Shown: piece by piece, positions 18,963-29,034 of the stretch
How positions within the stretch are numbered: the first letter of the stretch is position 1
Layout: each line of letters begins with the position of its first letter
The notes under the pieces: model-generated
Told to the model about the DNA's origin: nothing
The model's input: the letters and a program-made list of their open reading frames with translations, nothing else
Database searches by the model: none
From: an uncultured Psychroserpens sp.
Lineage (GTDB): Bacteria > Bacteroidota > Bacteroidia > Flavobacteriales > Flavobacteriaceae
Assembly (NCBI RefSeq): GCF_947492715.1
Contig: NZ_CANLNS010000001.1
Span: 1,426,001 to 1,490,000 of the forward strand
Reading direction: 5' to 3'
DNA: 64,000 nucleotides
Translations under genes and position numbers: made by a program

Positions 18963-19044
18963 GCTCAAGTGGCGGAATTGGTAGACGCGCTGGATTCAAA
19001 ATCCAGTGACTTCGGTCGTGTGGGTTCGATTCCCACCTTGAGTA
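18963..19044 (+). tRNA. tRNA-Leu (CAA anticodon)
   Basis: An 82-nt class II tRNA. The acceptor stem is GCTCAAG/CTTGAGT with discriminator A, the D loop is GGCGGAATTGGTAGACGC, and the anticodon loop is TTCAAAA (CAA). A short variable arm (GACTTCGGTC) and T loop GTGGGTTCGATTCCCAC follow. CCA is not encoded. It marks the left edge of the accessory island. Confidence 0.95.
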
Positions 19045-19048
19045 CTGC

Positions 19049-19100
19049 AATAATCCTTTAATCGACTTAAAATTAGTCTTTTAAGGGATTATTTATTTTT
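19049..19100 (+). terminator. Probable terminator of tRNA-Leu
   Basis: An imperfect stem pairs AATAATCCTTTA with TTAAGGGATTATT, closed by a smaller GAC/GTC pairing and followed by a T-rich tract. Confidence 0.55.
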
Positions 19101-19368
19101 ATATTCCCCACATTTGCCCCATAACACAATGCTTTTTAAAAAATTCACTAAATCTTATGGGTGCTGTGTTGACAGTTAATAAGTAAAGTAAAGTTATAAT
19201 AAAATCTTTTATCTATAAAATAAAGTTTTATCCTATGGGAATCACACTATTTATCATCCTATATCCTAAAGAATTTCTATGATAACAAGGGGGATAGGGG
19301 CAAAAAAAGACAAGGATAAGGGTAGTTTTCAAGAGGGTGGTATCCCCCAATACATATTTAATTAAATG
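19101..19368. other. Intergenic boundary between tRNA-Leu and the island
   Basis: No gene is visible. The stretch holds a purine-rich tract and an 8-bp inverted pair, GGGGGATA (19289-19296) and TATCCCCC (19341-19348). No copy of the tRNA 3' end was seen near the far end of the island, and no integrase is present. Confidence 0.45.
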
Positions 19369-22300
19369 TTATAATCCCCATCTATCTAAAAAATCTCTCT
19401 TCCGTGCGTTTTCGATACTTGCTTTAGAATTTGTTATAGCCTGTTCTAATGCATTTATGTGTTCCAAGTACTCAATGTTATTTAGTTGGATTAAGAACTC
19501 TTTAGCTTCTTTGTATGCATCTATTTTATGATGTATTCTTGGTATTTCATTTCCGTTATATGTAATGCTCAAAACATAAAAATCTAAATCTCTAAAAAAC
19601 TCTAAATCATTGTTCTTTTCTAAAATGGTTTTTAGAAAAGTGAATTTTTCATCATTGTATTTAGTGACAACTATATTATAAATTCTCCTCATTAGGTTTT
19701 TATTTGTTGTCTCATTTATAGTATTTCGGAGTAGGGATAATTCTCTGTCACTATTGCCTTTAAATAAATTGGAGACTTCGATTGCACTATAACGGAAGAT
19801 AATTGGATGTGAATTGAAATATGAAAGAATTAGTTTAAAGATGGTTTGATAGTTATCCATAGACCACAATTTAGAAAAATCATTCTCCAATAGGTCTCTT
19901 TTGCTTATTCGTGTGTGTTCATCAAAGTTTGATTTCAGTAAATCAGTTATGAAGGCACTATCATAATCTAAAATTAATCTAAGAGTTTCAAGGTTATAAT
20001 CAAAACGTCTTCCTTTTTCATCTAAGTTTAGGTATATAATCTTTATTTCTTCAATATATTTTTCAAATAATTTCGGAAAGCTATCATTGACAAATTTGAA
20101 GAAATCTGGATGTACAAAGTAATAGCCTTCTTTTTTTGTTCTGTCTACTAAAATTTTAAATATCCTATTTAATTCTAAATCAATATCTATATTGAGGTGG
20201 TCTACTTTTGGAAGTAAATCTTCAAGAAAAGTTATATGATTTGCCTCTTCTCTCTTTAATAATTCAATAGCTAAATCGTATTCATTTCTAACTATTAGAT
20301 AATTTGGCATACTGAGAATTAGATTTAACAAGAAAGTATGATTATTCTTGTTATTAACTACAACCTTCCTTAATACATTTAAGTTTGATTTAGAATAATC
20401 AATAACTTTAAAAGCCTTTCCAATTCGTATCTTATTTGAGATTTCTCTTTTAGGCAGTTCTTCGATTAGTTTTATTAATACTTTAAAATCTCTTTTTGCT
20501 AAATCCTCAAATATTAAGGATATAGAATCTAAAATTGTAGACCAACCACTAAAGTAATTTGGTTTATGTTTTTCAATGATTTCTATCTCATCTAAAAGTT
20601 TCTTATAGTCAGTATATTTTAAATCTTTATATGTATCGACAACAAGTTGTTTGTTTTCTTCCCCTCTTTCATTAAGTAATAGCCAAGTGTGATATTCCTT
20701 ACTTGTAAATTTATTTTTAAAACCTTCTGAATCTTCTAAATTAAACCTTCTATGGTATTGATTAACTACCATTGATTCTTTAAAATTGATGTTCGAAAAG
20801 TTCGATTCTATAAATGGGATAATATATTTTTGGTCAAAGTTTATAATCTCGTCAACATTAAAATGATGAGAATAATGGTGTTTCAAAAAGAAATCTAATA
20901 CTGAGTCTTTTAATTCAACATGTTTATAACAATTACAAATGAATGTCCAAAGCTTATCTCTAAAATTATGTTGTTCTTTTGATGGTTGAATAGCTTGAGG
21001 GACAATGGCCATAGTATTTCCATGACTCCTTGTATAATCATAAGAATCAATTAAATATTTGTCAGCTATATAAAGTATAATTTTAGAATAAAACACTTCA
21101 TCAATTTCTATTCTTGAATACAAAAAATCAAATAGCTTTAATTGAATTTTGTATCCAGTTTCATAGCTATACTGACCGTATGTAAATGATTGCCTTAAAG
21201 CTTTTAGGGTTTTAGAAAATAGTAATTGAGATGACAGACCGTAGTTAAATAATAAATCAAGAGCGAAGTCAAATTTTTCAGGTATCTCTTTAAACTTAAT
21301 TAGTAGGTCTATATAGTTGTCATCATATCGTTCTATATAATTTTCATTAGGAATACTAAATTTAAAATTAGAAAGATTATCAGGTTTTGAGCTTGTTATT
21401 CTACTATTTAGAAATATTAGTGTTTCTGATGTTAAATAATACCAAAAGTCTTTTAGGTATTGTACTGCTTTGAAATCATCAACTTTAATAGATTCCCATT
21501 TATTTTTAATATCATATTCAATTAAATCTTTTACTGTTTCAAAACCATAGTTATTAATAATTGGAGTCAAGATTCCAGATAGTCTAAATTGTCTTTTATC
21601 TACATAAGCATCAAGTAAAACTTGAAAAGATAATTGTTTTTCTTTTATGAATATTTTGTAGAATATATATTCACCCAATATTTGGTCAGCTATTTTATAA
21701 ATGCCCTGCATTTCATCTGCTACCTCAAATGAATACAATAATTTAAGTTTATCTATTAGGGTGTCTTGCGATACCGAAAAATAACTTTCAATTTCTGATA
21801 CTGTTTCAATGTGTTTGGTATCAATAGTTTTGAATAATGATAATATCCCTGCTACCTTTAAAAGGTCTGTATCATTTAAAGATTTAATGCTATCGCTTAA
21901 AGTTGAGAAGTATTCTTCATGAATTTGCCATGCATTATTTAATTTGTCTAACTCATTATTCAATCCAGCAATAGCTGCCATTATTGCAATTCTTGGGTTT
22001 CCTTTTGAAATTGAGTATATCTTATCTATGTAATACTCTGATATGTTGAAGTCAGGTGATTTAAGAATGTTTGATAATTCTTCTCTCGTAAATTCCTTCA
22101 AATCTATCAATCCATAGCTTTCTATAAAGCCTTCAACTTCTGATTTTACATAATTTCTAACAGTAAGAATCAACTTAATGTTTTCATCTTTTCTATTTTT
22201 AATGAAACCAGTTATTAAACCTAAATTGTTTTTTAATTTGTTTGCATCATCAATAACAATGAGATATTTTTTGTTTTTTAAGATTTGCGAATTTAAATCT

Positions 22301-23028
22301 TCCCAAATATCAAGGTTACCATTATTAACAATGTATTTGACAAGATAATCCTGATTTTGCTCTTTAAATTCTTCAACTAACTTTAACGATAGTTTAGTTT
22401 TTCCTACTCCTGCTTGACCAGAAATGAGAAGTATATTTTGATTAATCAAGGATTCTAATCCAGTTTGGATATTTTCAGTCCTATTGAAAAAGCGATTTTT
22501 TAATGTGGTTGAAAATTTACTTTCTTCTATTTGATTAACAAATGCTGATACTTCTAATATTTGACCTGTGTCTATTGGTATGCCAAGTTCTTTAGAAATA
22601 GATGGGTATTCGTTAACAATTATATTCGCTAATGCGTCTATCCCAATAATTTCTAATTCTGAACTTTCATCAATCAAATTTTTATGTTCACGCAGTTCAT
22701 TATCTAATTTTGGATTTATTTTACTATTACAGATTAGTATAACTTTGACTATTTTTTCATTAGGAATTTCTTTTTGACTAAAACAATCAGATATATCCTT
22801 TTTCAACTTTGCTTTTAGACTCTTTTCTTGAGTCGTAATTTCATTGAATATGTAATAATCTTTATATGTAATAAAATTGTCTGGAATACCAGGTTTAGAT
22901 TTTTCTTTTCCAAGAGCAAAACCAGATGAATGCACTATTGAATATCTATAAGCTAAATATAGTCTACAAATGTTTGCAAACTTATCTTCATTACATATTA
23001 ATAATTCCTTTTCTACTCTTGTAATCAT
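19369..23028 (-). CDS. STAND-like NTPase with N-terminal PD-(D/E)xK-like nuclease domain
   Basis: A 1219-aa protein. Residues 1-150 resemble a restriction-endonuclease fold, with candidate residues D50 (GIPD) and E63 (FNEITTQEK). A P-loop NTPase follows, with Walker A G204-QAGVGK-T211 and Walker B LIVIDD (256-261), then about 750 residues of helical, repeat-like sequence that could act as a sensor. This nuclease-STAND-sensor order matches nSTAND/Avs-type antiviral proteins that oligomerise on ligand binding and cut DNA. The specific family is an inference. It is the last gene of a three-gene minus-strand operon. Confidence 0.75.
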   Translation of the reverse strand: MITRVEKELLICNEDKFANICRLYLAYRYSIVHSSGFALGKEKSKPGIPDNFITYKDYYIFNEITTQEKSLKAKLKKDISDCFSQKEIPNEKIVKVILICNSKINPKLDNELREHKNLIDESSELEIIGIDALANIIVNEYPSISKELGIPIDTGQILEVSAFVNQIEESKFSTTLKNRFFNRTENIQTGLESLINQNILLISGQAGVGKTKLSLKLVEEFKEQNQDYLVKYIVNNGNLDIWEDLNSQILKNKKYLIVIDDANKLKNNLGLITGFIKNRKDENIKLILTVRNYVKSEVEGFIESYGLIDLKEFTREELSNILKSPDFNISEYYIDKIYSISKGNPRIAIMAAIAGLNNELDKLNNAWQIHEEYFSTLSDSIKSLNDTDLLKVAGILSLFKTIDTKHIETVSEIESYFSVSQDTLIDKLKLLYSFEVADEMQGIYKIADQILGEYIFYKIFIKEKQLSFQVLLDAYVDKRQFRLSGILTPIINNYGFETVKDLIEYDIKNKWESIKVDDFKAVQYLKDFWYYLTSETLIFLNSRITSSKPDNLSNFKFSIPNENYIERYDDNYIDLLIKFKEIPEKFDFALDLLFNYGLSSQLLFSKTLKALRQSFTYGQYSYETGYKIQLKLFDFLYSRIEIDEVFYSKIILYIADKYLIDSYDYTRSHGNTMAIVPQAIQPSKEQHNFRDKLWTFICNCYKHVELKDSVLDFFLKHHYSHHFNVDEIINFDQKYIIPFIESNFSNINFKESMVVNQYHRRFNLEDSEGFKNKFTSKEYHTWLLLNERGEENKQLVVDTYKDLKYTDYKKLLDEIEIIEKHKPNYFSGWSTILDSISLIFEDLAKRDFKVLIKLIEELPKREISNKIRIGKAFKVIDYSKSNLNVLRKVVVNNKNNHTFLLNLILSMPNYLIVRNEYDLAIELLKREEANHITFLEDLLPKVDHLNIDIDLELNRIFKILVDRTKKEGYYFVHPDFFKFVNDSFPKLFEKYIEEIKIIYLNLDEKGRRFDYNLETLRLILDYDSAFITDLLKSNFDEHTRISKRDLLENDFSKLWSMDNYQTIFKLILSYFNSHPIIFRYSAIEVSNLFKGNSDRELSLLRNTINETTNKNLMRRIYNIVVTKYNDEKFTFLKTILEKNNDLEFFRDLDFYVLSITYNGNEIPRIHHKIDAYKEAKEFLIQLNNIEYLEHINALEQAITNSKASIENARKRDFLDRWGL

Positions 23029-23058
23029 TTATTTTTATTTGAATATAGTTTAGGTAAA

Positions 23059-24456
23059 TTAAAAAAGAATCCTTTTTAAAAAACTTTCAAATAAAGAAGA
23101 TGTCTCTACCCAAAGATTAATTACTTCTCTTTCATTTCTTATTTTTGAGAATTTATTGCGCATTTTTTTTACTCTTCTTTTAGTCGCAGCATTATTCTGA
23201 GATTCGATTAAAGCCCATATATGAAATCTTAAAAATTGTAATTCTGAATGAATTGAAAATTTATTCATTAGACTTTCTACATCATTTATAGCCTTAATCT
23301 CAGTAGGTCTAAATTCTTTTTTCTTTCTTGAATCCGTTAAAAATATTTTCTTAGCATGTTCTTTACTAAATAACTCATAGGCTTTTATCAAATCATCTCT
23401 GGTTTTAATTGAATTAACAGTTTTACTATTCCATAAAAGCCGAGCAATAAACACTCTGCAATACCTATGTAGATGGGCTCTTTTACTTCCTCTTATTCTT
23501 GCAATAGATAGTTCTTCAAACATTCTATAAGCAAGATATATTAGTGAAACAACTAACCCAATTGTAGTAATTAAACCTGTTACACTTCGTAAAAGAGGTT
23601 TAAACATTTGCATAGATCTTATTAATTCAAGAAAATCACTCAGCCTTTTAAACAAGATTGCTTTAGAAGAATTGAAATAGGTTAAAACAGCTCTATCGAT
23701 GTATCCTCTTTCCATTAAGAACTCTAAAGTTTTTTCAAGCGAACCAATAGAAAACCCTACATAAACTATTAATAATCCATTAAAAGTTAAATTGAATTTA
23801 TTGCCTTTATAACTTTCTTCAAAATTGAAACTTTTAACAGGAATCTCTATTGTGCCTATATATAAATATAAAACTGGCCAAGGAGTAACTCTACCAGAAA
23901 TTGACAGTCCAATATTGAATTCAATTGAATCGTCGATGACAATGCCTTTTCTTATGCTTTGACTCTCAGGTAGATTATTGGTTATTTTCTTTACTGAATT
24001 TAAAAATCTTTTTGTACTTAAATCTTCTGTTAACTTATTAAGTGCATTAAACCAATGACCTATATTTTTGGAAAGCAATAGTTTTTCAGTCTTTATATGT
24101 AGTCTCTGAGAAAAATATCTTATTTCTTCTTTTTTTAGAACATTTACGAAATTTGTTTGACTACTTGGAGTTTGTGCTTCAATAGATGTTGAAGAAAGTG
24201 AAATTAACTCTTTGTTAACTGTTTTATCAGAAGAGATTATTGAATTTACCATTACTTCACCTTTCACTTGAAGTCCAATAGTAAAATATTTAGAAAACTT
24301 ATTGTTAGTGTTAAAAGGTCTAAAGCGTATTGGGTCTATAATAAAAGAATCTGCTTCAAACTGTAGAACAGATTTATTATCAATTTTATAACCTAAGCCT
24401 CTGTCACTTGAAGAAATTGAATTTCCTCTTGATGTTTTTTTACTTTTTTCTCCCAT
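23059..24456 (-). CDS. Uncharacterised single-span protein of the island
   Basis: A 465-aa protein with no family I recognise. Residues 1-20 are Ser/Lys-rich, and about 30-285 are mixed beta/alpha without a signal peptide. One membrane span lies at about 286-310 (LITTIGLVVSLIYLAYRMF), followed by a strongly basic helical tail rich in Arg and Lys (TKRRVKKMRNKFSKIRNE). It sits 25 nt after the 1317-aa gene and 30 nt before the NTPase gene, so co-transcription is very likely. A membrane-linked partner of the NTPase is possible. Confidence 0.7.
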   Translation of the reverse strand: MGEKSKKTSRGNSISSSDRGLGYKIDNKSVLQFEADSFIIDPIRFRPFNTNNKFSKYFTIGLQVKGEVMVNSIISSDKTVNKELISLSSTSIEAQTPSSQTNFVNVLKKEEIRYFSQRLHIKTEKLLLSKNIGHWFNALNKLTEDLSTKRFLNSVKKITNNLPESQSIRKGIVIDDSIEFNIGLSISGRVTPWPVLYLYIGTIEIPVKSFNFEESYKGNKFNLTFNGLLIVYVGFSIGSLEKTLEFLMERGYIDRAVLTYFNSSKAILFKRLSDFLELIRSMQMFKPLLRSVTGLITTIGLVVSLIYLAYRMFEELSIARIRGSKRAHLHRYCRVFIARLLWNSKTVNSIKTRDDLIKAYELFSKEHAKKIFLTDSRKKKEFRPTEIKAINDVESLMNKFSIHSELQFLRFHIWALIESQNNAATKRRVKKMRNKFSKIRNEREVINLWVETSSLFESFLKRILF

Positions 24457-24481
24457 TAAAAAGATATATATTAAGGTTAAT

Positions 24482-27400
24482 TTAGATGTTTATATCTAAA
24501 TCACTTTGTTTACCATAAATATTTATTCTTTTATCGTTTAAGGGGTCATTATATTCTTTATCTAAAATCCTCGCACTCTTCCTTAAATTCTCAATTTGAG
24601 CCTCTCTAACTTCTTCTTTTACTTTAAGGACATCCATAGCTCTATGCTTTAATTTAAAGTCTTCTAATAAAGCATGCTTGCCAGGTAATGCTTCAATAAA
24701 CAATTGACCTGTGGGCACAACAACCAATTCATCTTTCATTTGTGGATCTGCTAATTTGGCTGTAATAAGCTCCTTAATCTGTTCGGCAAGCTCCTTAAAC
24801 TTGCCACTTTTCTCTAATAACTTATATGCCTTTCTTAACTCTTCTATTTTGTAATTACCATGTTCGTCTGGGTCTGCCAAACCAAGAAATTCATTGACAT
24901 AATCTTTCATCATAAAATCGGTTAAGTAGGTACATTCTTTTAAAGGAAAAATGGCATAATTACCTTTAAAACCCATTAAATTATCTAAATCTGCTACTTC
25001 GTGCAATTTTCTGGTTTCATCTATATCTTCTGGTACTTCATATACTGTACGAACAAAGTCCCCACCAAATGTCCTATCGGTAGTCATAAAGTTCATATTA
25101 TAACGTGACCGAGTATTTTGTGATGAGGTTTTTTCCAATATTATATCTTTTGGCTTGACCATAGGAGCAACTTTGTCATACAATCTAAAAAACCGTTGGT
25201 CAGGTGGCTCCATTTCCCATATGCCTTGCATGTAGTATAAAATGTTTTGTTTTACATGAATACGTAGTTGATTGATAAGATTTCGTTTGGTCTGCACTTT
25301 CTCTGTCAAGCCCATCATTTGATTTTTGGCTTTTTCTAAGGCCGTAATCTCTCTTGCTAGCTCATTTTGCACAGCAACTAATTCATCTTTTGTGAGGTTT
25401 AGCCTATTTTCAAAAGCTTCCATTTCAGCTTTGTAATATTCAGGGTCATACCCATTAGCTTCTCCTTTGATTCCTTCAATAATTGGCAAAGCACCTGTTA
25501 CAGCTCCAGTGAATGCTGTGAATGCATCAAATGTTGATTTTCTTCTATTATTAAACTCTACTATATTTTTCCTTTCACGTGTCTTATTAAGCTGTTCTTG
25601 AATAGACGCTTTCAATAAAGACATGCTCTCTACATTTCCAGATATTTCTTCAACGATTTTCTTTTGATTGTTATAATGTGCCTTTGCAGCTTCATAATTT
25701 ATTTGGTCGCCAACAATACCTTCACGTATATAATCTAAAGCTTCGTTAAATGAATCATCTAATAGAATTCGTCTTAATATCCATTCATGTGTTAATAACC
25801 AATCTTCATCAACTTCATGTGGCTCTGGCACATCGAATGCCACCATAATTACTGGTGTAAGTTTATGTAGGCTTTCAGTAATTCTGAACTGTCTTTCTAA
25901 TTCATAAAATAAATAGGTTACAGTAATCTCATTATTAGGGTTTGAAATTTCACCTGATGTCGTTTCTTCAAAATCTGTTTCATCAGTTGTTGATATTTCG
26001 ATATTACGCTCATTTTTATATTCGTGAGCGGCTTTAATCGTTGATTCTCGAATTGACTTTTTGGTTTTAGCAGATTCTACACTTTGATTATTTTGAAATG
26101 TTGTAGACGTACTTCCTCCACCATTAAAAACACCGACAGAAAACCCAAAATTACCATTGACCGTCATATTGAAATTATTTGCAGATTGAGCTTTTTGAAC
26201 AATATCTGTATGAGCCTTAGAAATGTAGTTTGACTCATCAGTTCTGCTATATAAAGACTTTTCGATTTCTTTTTGTGAACGTGTTTTTTTAACCTTTAAT
26301 TTTTTAGTGAATTTTCTTTTTTCACCAGGTGTTAGTGGAATAGTAGATACCAAATCACCCACTTGCCAGTTTTCTGGTCTCCATTCTTGCCTATAGGTTG
26401 TTAGAATACCATAATTGACAGAATCTGGTGCAAAGACATGAAACGCATAAGGCTCTAAAAGTCTTTCATTTAGTTGTTTAATAAGGTTTTCTGTTCTTGT
26501 AGATATTCCTTGAGGATTATTTAGAATCTTTAAAATTTCATCTCTTTCTTTTTCTTTAGAAGCACCATATTTCTCAAAAACATAATCTTTAACATTGAAA
26601 TACATGCGCTCATGATGATTCCCATGCCATGGTTTCCAATCGAATCCATGATTCATTGAAAAATATAACTCATCAACAGAAAAGAAATCCTTGTTTTGTG
26701 AAACTTGATTTAAAAAATGATTTCTTGCATTATTCATGCTGCCAGAATTACCATCTGATAAATCAGACCAAATATAATATAAAGTTTGACCCCTTCTTCC
26801 ATTCCAATTTTTATTAATGATGGTCTTAGCAATGGAGTCTAAATTATTCCTGACTATTTCAAATAGAGCTTGTTTTTTTTCCTCCTTGTTAAATTTATGA
26901 TATGAATCAATATTTATTATTTCTGGGTTGTTTATATTTTCTACCAATTCAATGATAATACTTTGTTGCTGAATAGATAGTTTACTCCATTTATCCCCTA
27001 TGTTTGGTAACCCAATTGACATTACTTGATATGGAATAGGTATTCCTTCGCCTAAAGTTCTTGTAACTGAACCAATTTTTGATAACACATCTCTGTAATC
27101 AACAACTTCATTATCCAAGATTGCTTTTATGTCATTGATTTCAGAATTAGTGAAATTTGGGTCGTTATACTCTTCTAAAACTTCAACGACATAATTATAT
27201 AGTTTGCTTATATCTTCTTTTACTTTACCATCAAAAGCTTCTGCCCAAATACTTTCAAATGCAATTTGTAAATTGTGAAAATCGTGATAAGCAATTTGAC
27301 TATCTATACTATCAGAATTATTATCACTATTCTTTTTATAAAACCGTATATCGGATTTAATCTTCTCGTGTAAGCCTTTATTATTAAGTTCAATATTGGA

Positions 27401-28435
27401 GTCTGCATAGATTTGGTTTAGTTGATTTTTAACTAATGACGTAACATCTTTATCCTCTTCTTCTGTTAAACTTGGCTCTCCAATAGTAATTGTAGGAGGA
27501 GTGTTTGAATCGGTATTGTCAGGAGGAATATCTGTAAAATCAGATGGGATAACCTCTTGAGTCGCTAATCTAATCCAATTGTCTAATTTCCCCTTTTTTA
27601 TTAATTGTTTTCCTCCCATCTTTTCATTTATCAATCCACAATATTTGTTATATGGAATTTCAATAGTATCGTTATTGTCAAAATGGTTTTCAGCAATTTT
27701 CAGTTTTTTAAAGTCTTCTTTTGTGAGGTTAAGGGAATAAGTGGAAAGCGTTGTTGATGGAAGTTCGAACTTTTTATATGAAGCCTCAACCATCTTTTTC
27801 ATTTTTTTAGACAAAACAGATTTGTCTTTTCTATCCTTAATAAAGTTGTCGTTTTTTAATATGGTTTTAGATAAAGTGGTTAGGTAGGTATTTTTAAAGA
27901 TCGAATCTTCGTTAATCTTTTTTTTCTTTTTATATGAATCAATAAGTAACGGAGCTATTTTATTTGAAAATTGTTTCTCTTTCTCTTTGGTAACTTTAAT
28001 ATAATTATAAAGCATTGGAGGAGTTGGTTTATATTCAGGCTCAATATTAATGTCATTTGCAACATCTAACTTAATTACTATTGCCTCATTTTGACCTCCA
28101 TTTAACAATGGATGATTTGAGAAATAAAGGATTCTATCTTTGAGGGTTTTGTTTTTTTCTTCTGGAGTAAGAACGATTACAATAATGTCAGGTCTTTCCT
28201 CTTCATTATCAGGCGCGAAGTCTTTATAGTTGTAACCAAAGGTGAAAGAACCGTTATTTTCAGAATATGTTGACCCAAGTCTTTCAGAACCATTGTCTTC
28301 TAAATATTCGAAAATACTTTTTTTAAGGATTTTTGGTAAGTTTAGTTTTTTGTCCGTATCATAAAAAACAACTAATAAGTTCTTGAAACCATCTCCGTTT
28401 TCGGATATAATTTTACCATTGATTGTGTACTCCAT
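24482..28435 (-). CDS. Large uncharacterised protein with transthyretin-like N-terminal domain
   Basis: A 1317-aa protein. Residues 1-125 resemble a transthyretin/carboxypeptidase-regulatory-like beta sandwich (YTINGKIISENGDGFKNLLV). The middle contains a Gly/Ser/Thr/Asn-rich patch (FGFSVGVFNGGGSTSTTF) and probable coiled coils (about 920-1080). The C-terminus carries VVVPTGQLFIEALPGKHALL followed by long charged helices. No catalytic motif, signal peptide or membrane span is evident. It leads the minus-strand operon and faces the CHAT cassette across a 599-bp divergent region. A structural or scaffold role is only a guess. Confidence 0.7.
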   Translation of the reverse strand: MEYTINGKIISENGDGFKNLLVVFYDTDKKLNLPKILKKSIFEYLEDNGSERLGSTYSENNGSFTFGYNYKDFAPDNEEERPDIIVIVLTPEEKNKTLKDRILYFSNHPLLNGGQNEAIVIKLDVANDINIEPEYKPTPPMLYNYIKVTKEKEKQFSNKIAPLLIDSYKKKKKINEDSIFKNTYLTTLSKTILKNDNFIKDRKDKSVLSKKMKKMVEASYKKFELPSTTLSTYSLNLTKEDFKKLKIAENHFDNNDTIEIPYNKYCGLINEKMGGKQLIKKGKLDNWIRLATQEVIPSDFTDIPPDNTDSNTPPTITIGEPSLTEEEDKDVTSLVKNQLNQIYADSNIELNNKGLHEKIKSDIRFYKKNSDNNSDSIDSQIAYHDFHNLQIAFESIWAEAFDGKVKEDISKLYNYVVEVLEEYNDPNFTNSEINDIKAILDNEVVDYRDVLSKIGSVTRTLGEGIPIPYQVMSIGLPNIGDKWSKLSIQQQSIIIELVENINNPEIINIDSYHKFNKEEKKQALFEIVRNNLDSIAKTIINKNWNGRRGQTLYYIWSDLSDGNSGSMNNARNHFLNQVSQNKDFFSVDELYFSMNHGFDWKPWHGNHHERMYFNVKDYVFEKYGASKEKERDEILKILNNPQGISTRTENLIKQLNERLLEPYAFHVFAPDSVNYGILTTYRQEWRPENWQVGDLVSTIPLTPGEKRKFTKKLKVKKTRSQKEIEKSLYSRTDESNYISKAHTDIVQKAQSANNFNMTVNGNFGFSVGVFNGGGSTSTTFQNNQSVESAKTKKSIRESTIKAAHEYKNERNIEISTTDETDFEETTSGEISNPNNEITVTYLFYELERQFRITESLHKLTPVIMVAFDVPEPHEVDEDWLLTHEWILRRILLDDSFNEALDYIREGIVGDQINYEAAKAHYNNQKKIVEEISGNVESMSLLKASIQEQLNKTRERKNIVEFNNRRKSTFDAFTAFTGAVTGALPIIEGIKGEANGYDPEYYKAEMEAFENRLNLTKDELVAVQNELAREITALEKAKNQMMGLTEKVQTKRNLINQLRIHVKQNILYYMQGIWEMEPPDQRFFRLYDKVAPMVKPKDIILEKTSSQNTRSRYNMNFMTTDRTFGGDFVRTVYEVPEDIDETRKLHEVADLDNLMGFKGNYAIFPLKECTYLTDFMMKDYVNEFLGLADPDEHGNYKIEELRKAYKLLEKSGKFKELAEQIKELITAKLADPQMKDELVVVPTGQLFIEALPGKHALLEDFKLKHRAMDVLKVKEEVREAQIENLRKSARILDKEYNDPLNDKRINIYGKQSDLDINI

Positions 28436-28477
28436 AATAAATAAATTATAATTACGTGGAGCTATTAATCGGAACTA

Positions 28478-28485
28478 AGGGAGAT
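28478..28485 (-). promoter_or_regulatory. ATCTCCCT box upstream of the 1317-aa gene
   Basis: On the minus strand the sequence ATCTCCCT matches the core of the boxes at 28798 and 34217. It lies about 45 nt upstream of the ATG at 28435. It is weak alone because it is short. Confidence 0.3.
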
Positions 28486-28797
28486 GTTTAAAGTTACAAA
28501 AAATATTAGTTCATATCAACTGAAAAACAGTGTTTTACGAAATTTTTATTTTTGGTGTTACATTTAGATCTGTTATTGAGGTAAAAAATATATTCATTAA
28601 AACAGTATAAGAATAGTGTTAGAACATTGATGTTTTTTATCACATCTTTACTATGCTTACAAATTAGGGATTACAGACTATTAGACTTCTAATATGTCAT
28701 TAAAAGAAATTCCCTTTCAGAGCACAGGGACAATTTCAGAAATGCCAGTTATTCCATATCATATTTTTTGCATAACTTTAGGAGTGATATTCTATTA

Positions 28798-28858
28798 TCA
28801 TACCTCCCTATTTGTAGTTTTTTAATGTAGATATGTATTAATACCTAATATTGGGTAT
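28798..28858 (+). promoter_or_regulatory. Island operator, copy 1 (CTCCCTA box plus 18-bp near-palindrome)
   Basis: TCATACCTCCCTA (28798-28810) is followed 30 nt later by ATACCTAATATTGGGTAT (28841-28858), one mismatch from a perfect palindrome. The same pair occurs before the glycyl-radical enzyme gene. The symmetric 18-mer suits a dimeric regulator, and the regulator gene was not identified. Confidence 0.6.
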
Positions 28859-29034
28859 TTATTTACGTGTAGCACTTATTATATTTATTGATGTTTTTGG
28901 AAAAAGAACAAACGCCCTTAAATCAATGAAATTAAAAGTAAACCCAGTTGTTCAAATAGTATCAACTATGGCGTTTTTTAGAATGCACAAGGAAATGTGA
29001 ACATAAAACGCATTATCCCTTAAAATTAAATTGA

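Larger units (their letters stand above)
28436..29034. other. Divergent regulatory region of the island
   Basis: 599 bp without a convincing gene separate the two divergent arms. It contains the near-palindrome at 28841-28858, a TCATACCTCCCTA box at 28798-28810 and a reverse-oriented ATCTCCCT box at 28478-28485 facing the minus-strand operon. Short frames such as the 24-codon one at 28927-29001 are not supported by anything else. The leader of the CHAT gene downstream of the palindrome is long (about 176 nt). Confidence 0.6.

Noticed and set aside
28927-29001. 24-codon frame between the palindrome and the CHAT gene
   Set aside because: It has no recognisable features or spacing typical of translated leaders. 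A faint resemblance of its end to the GRE start (ATGCACAAG) is too short to use.
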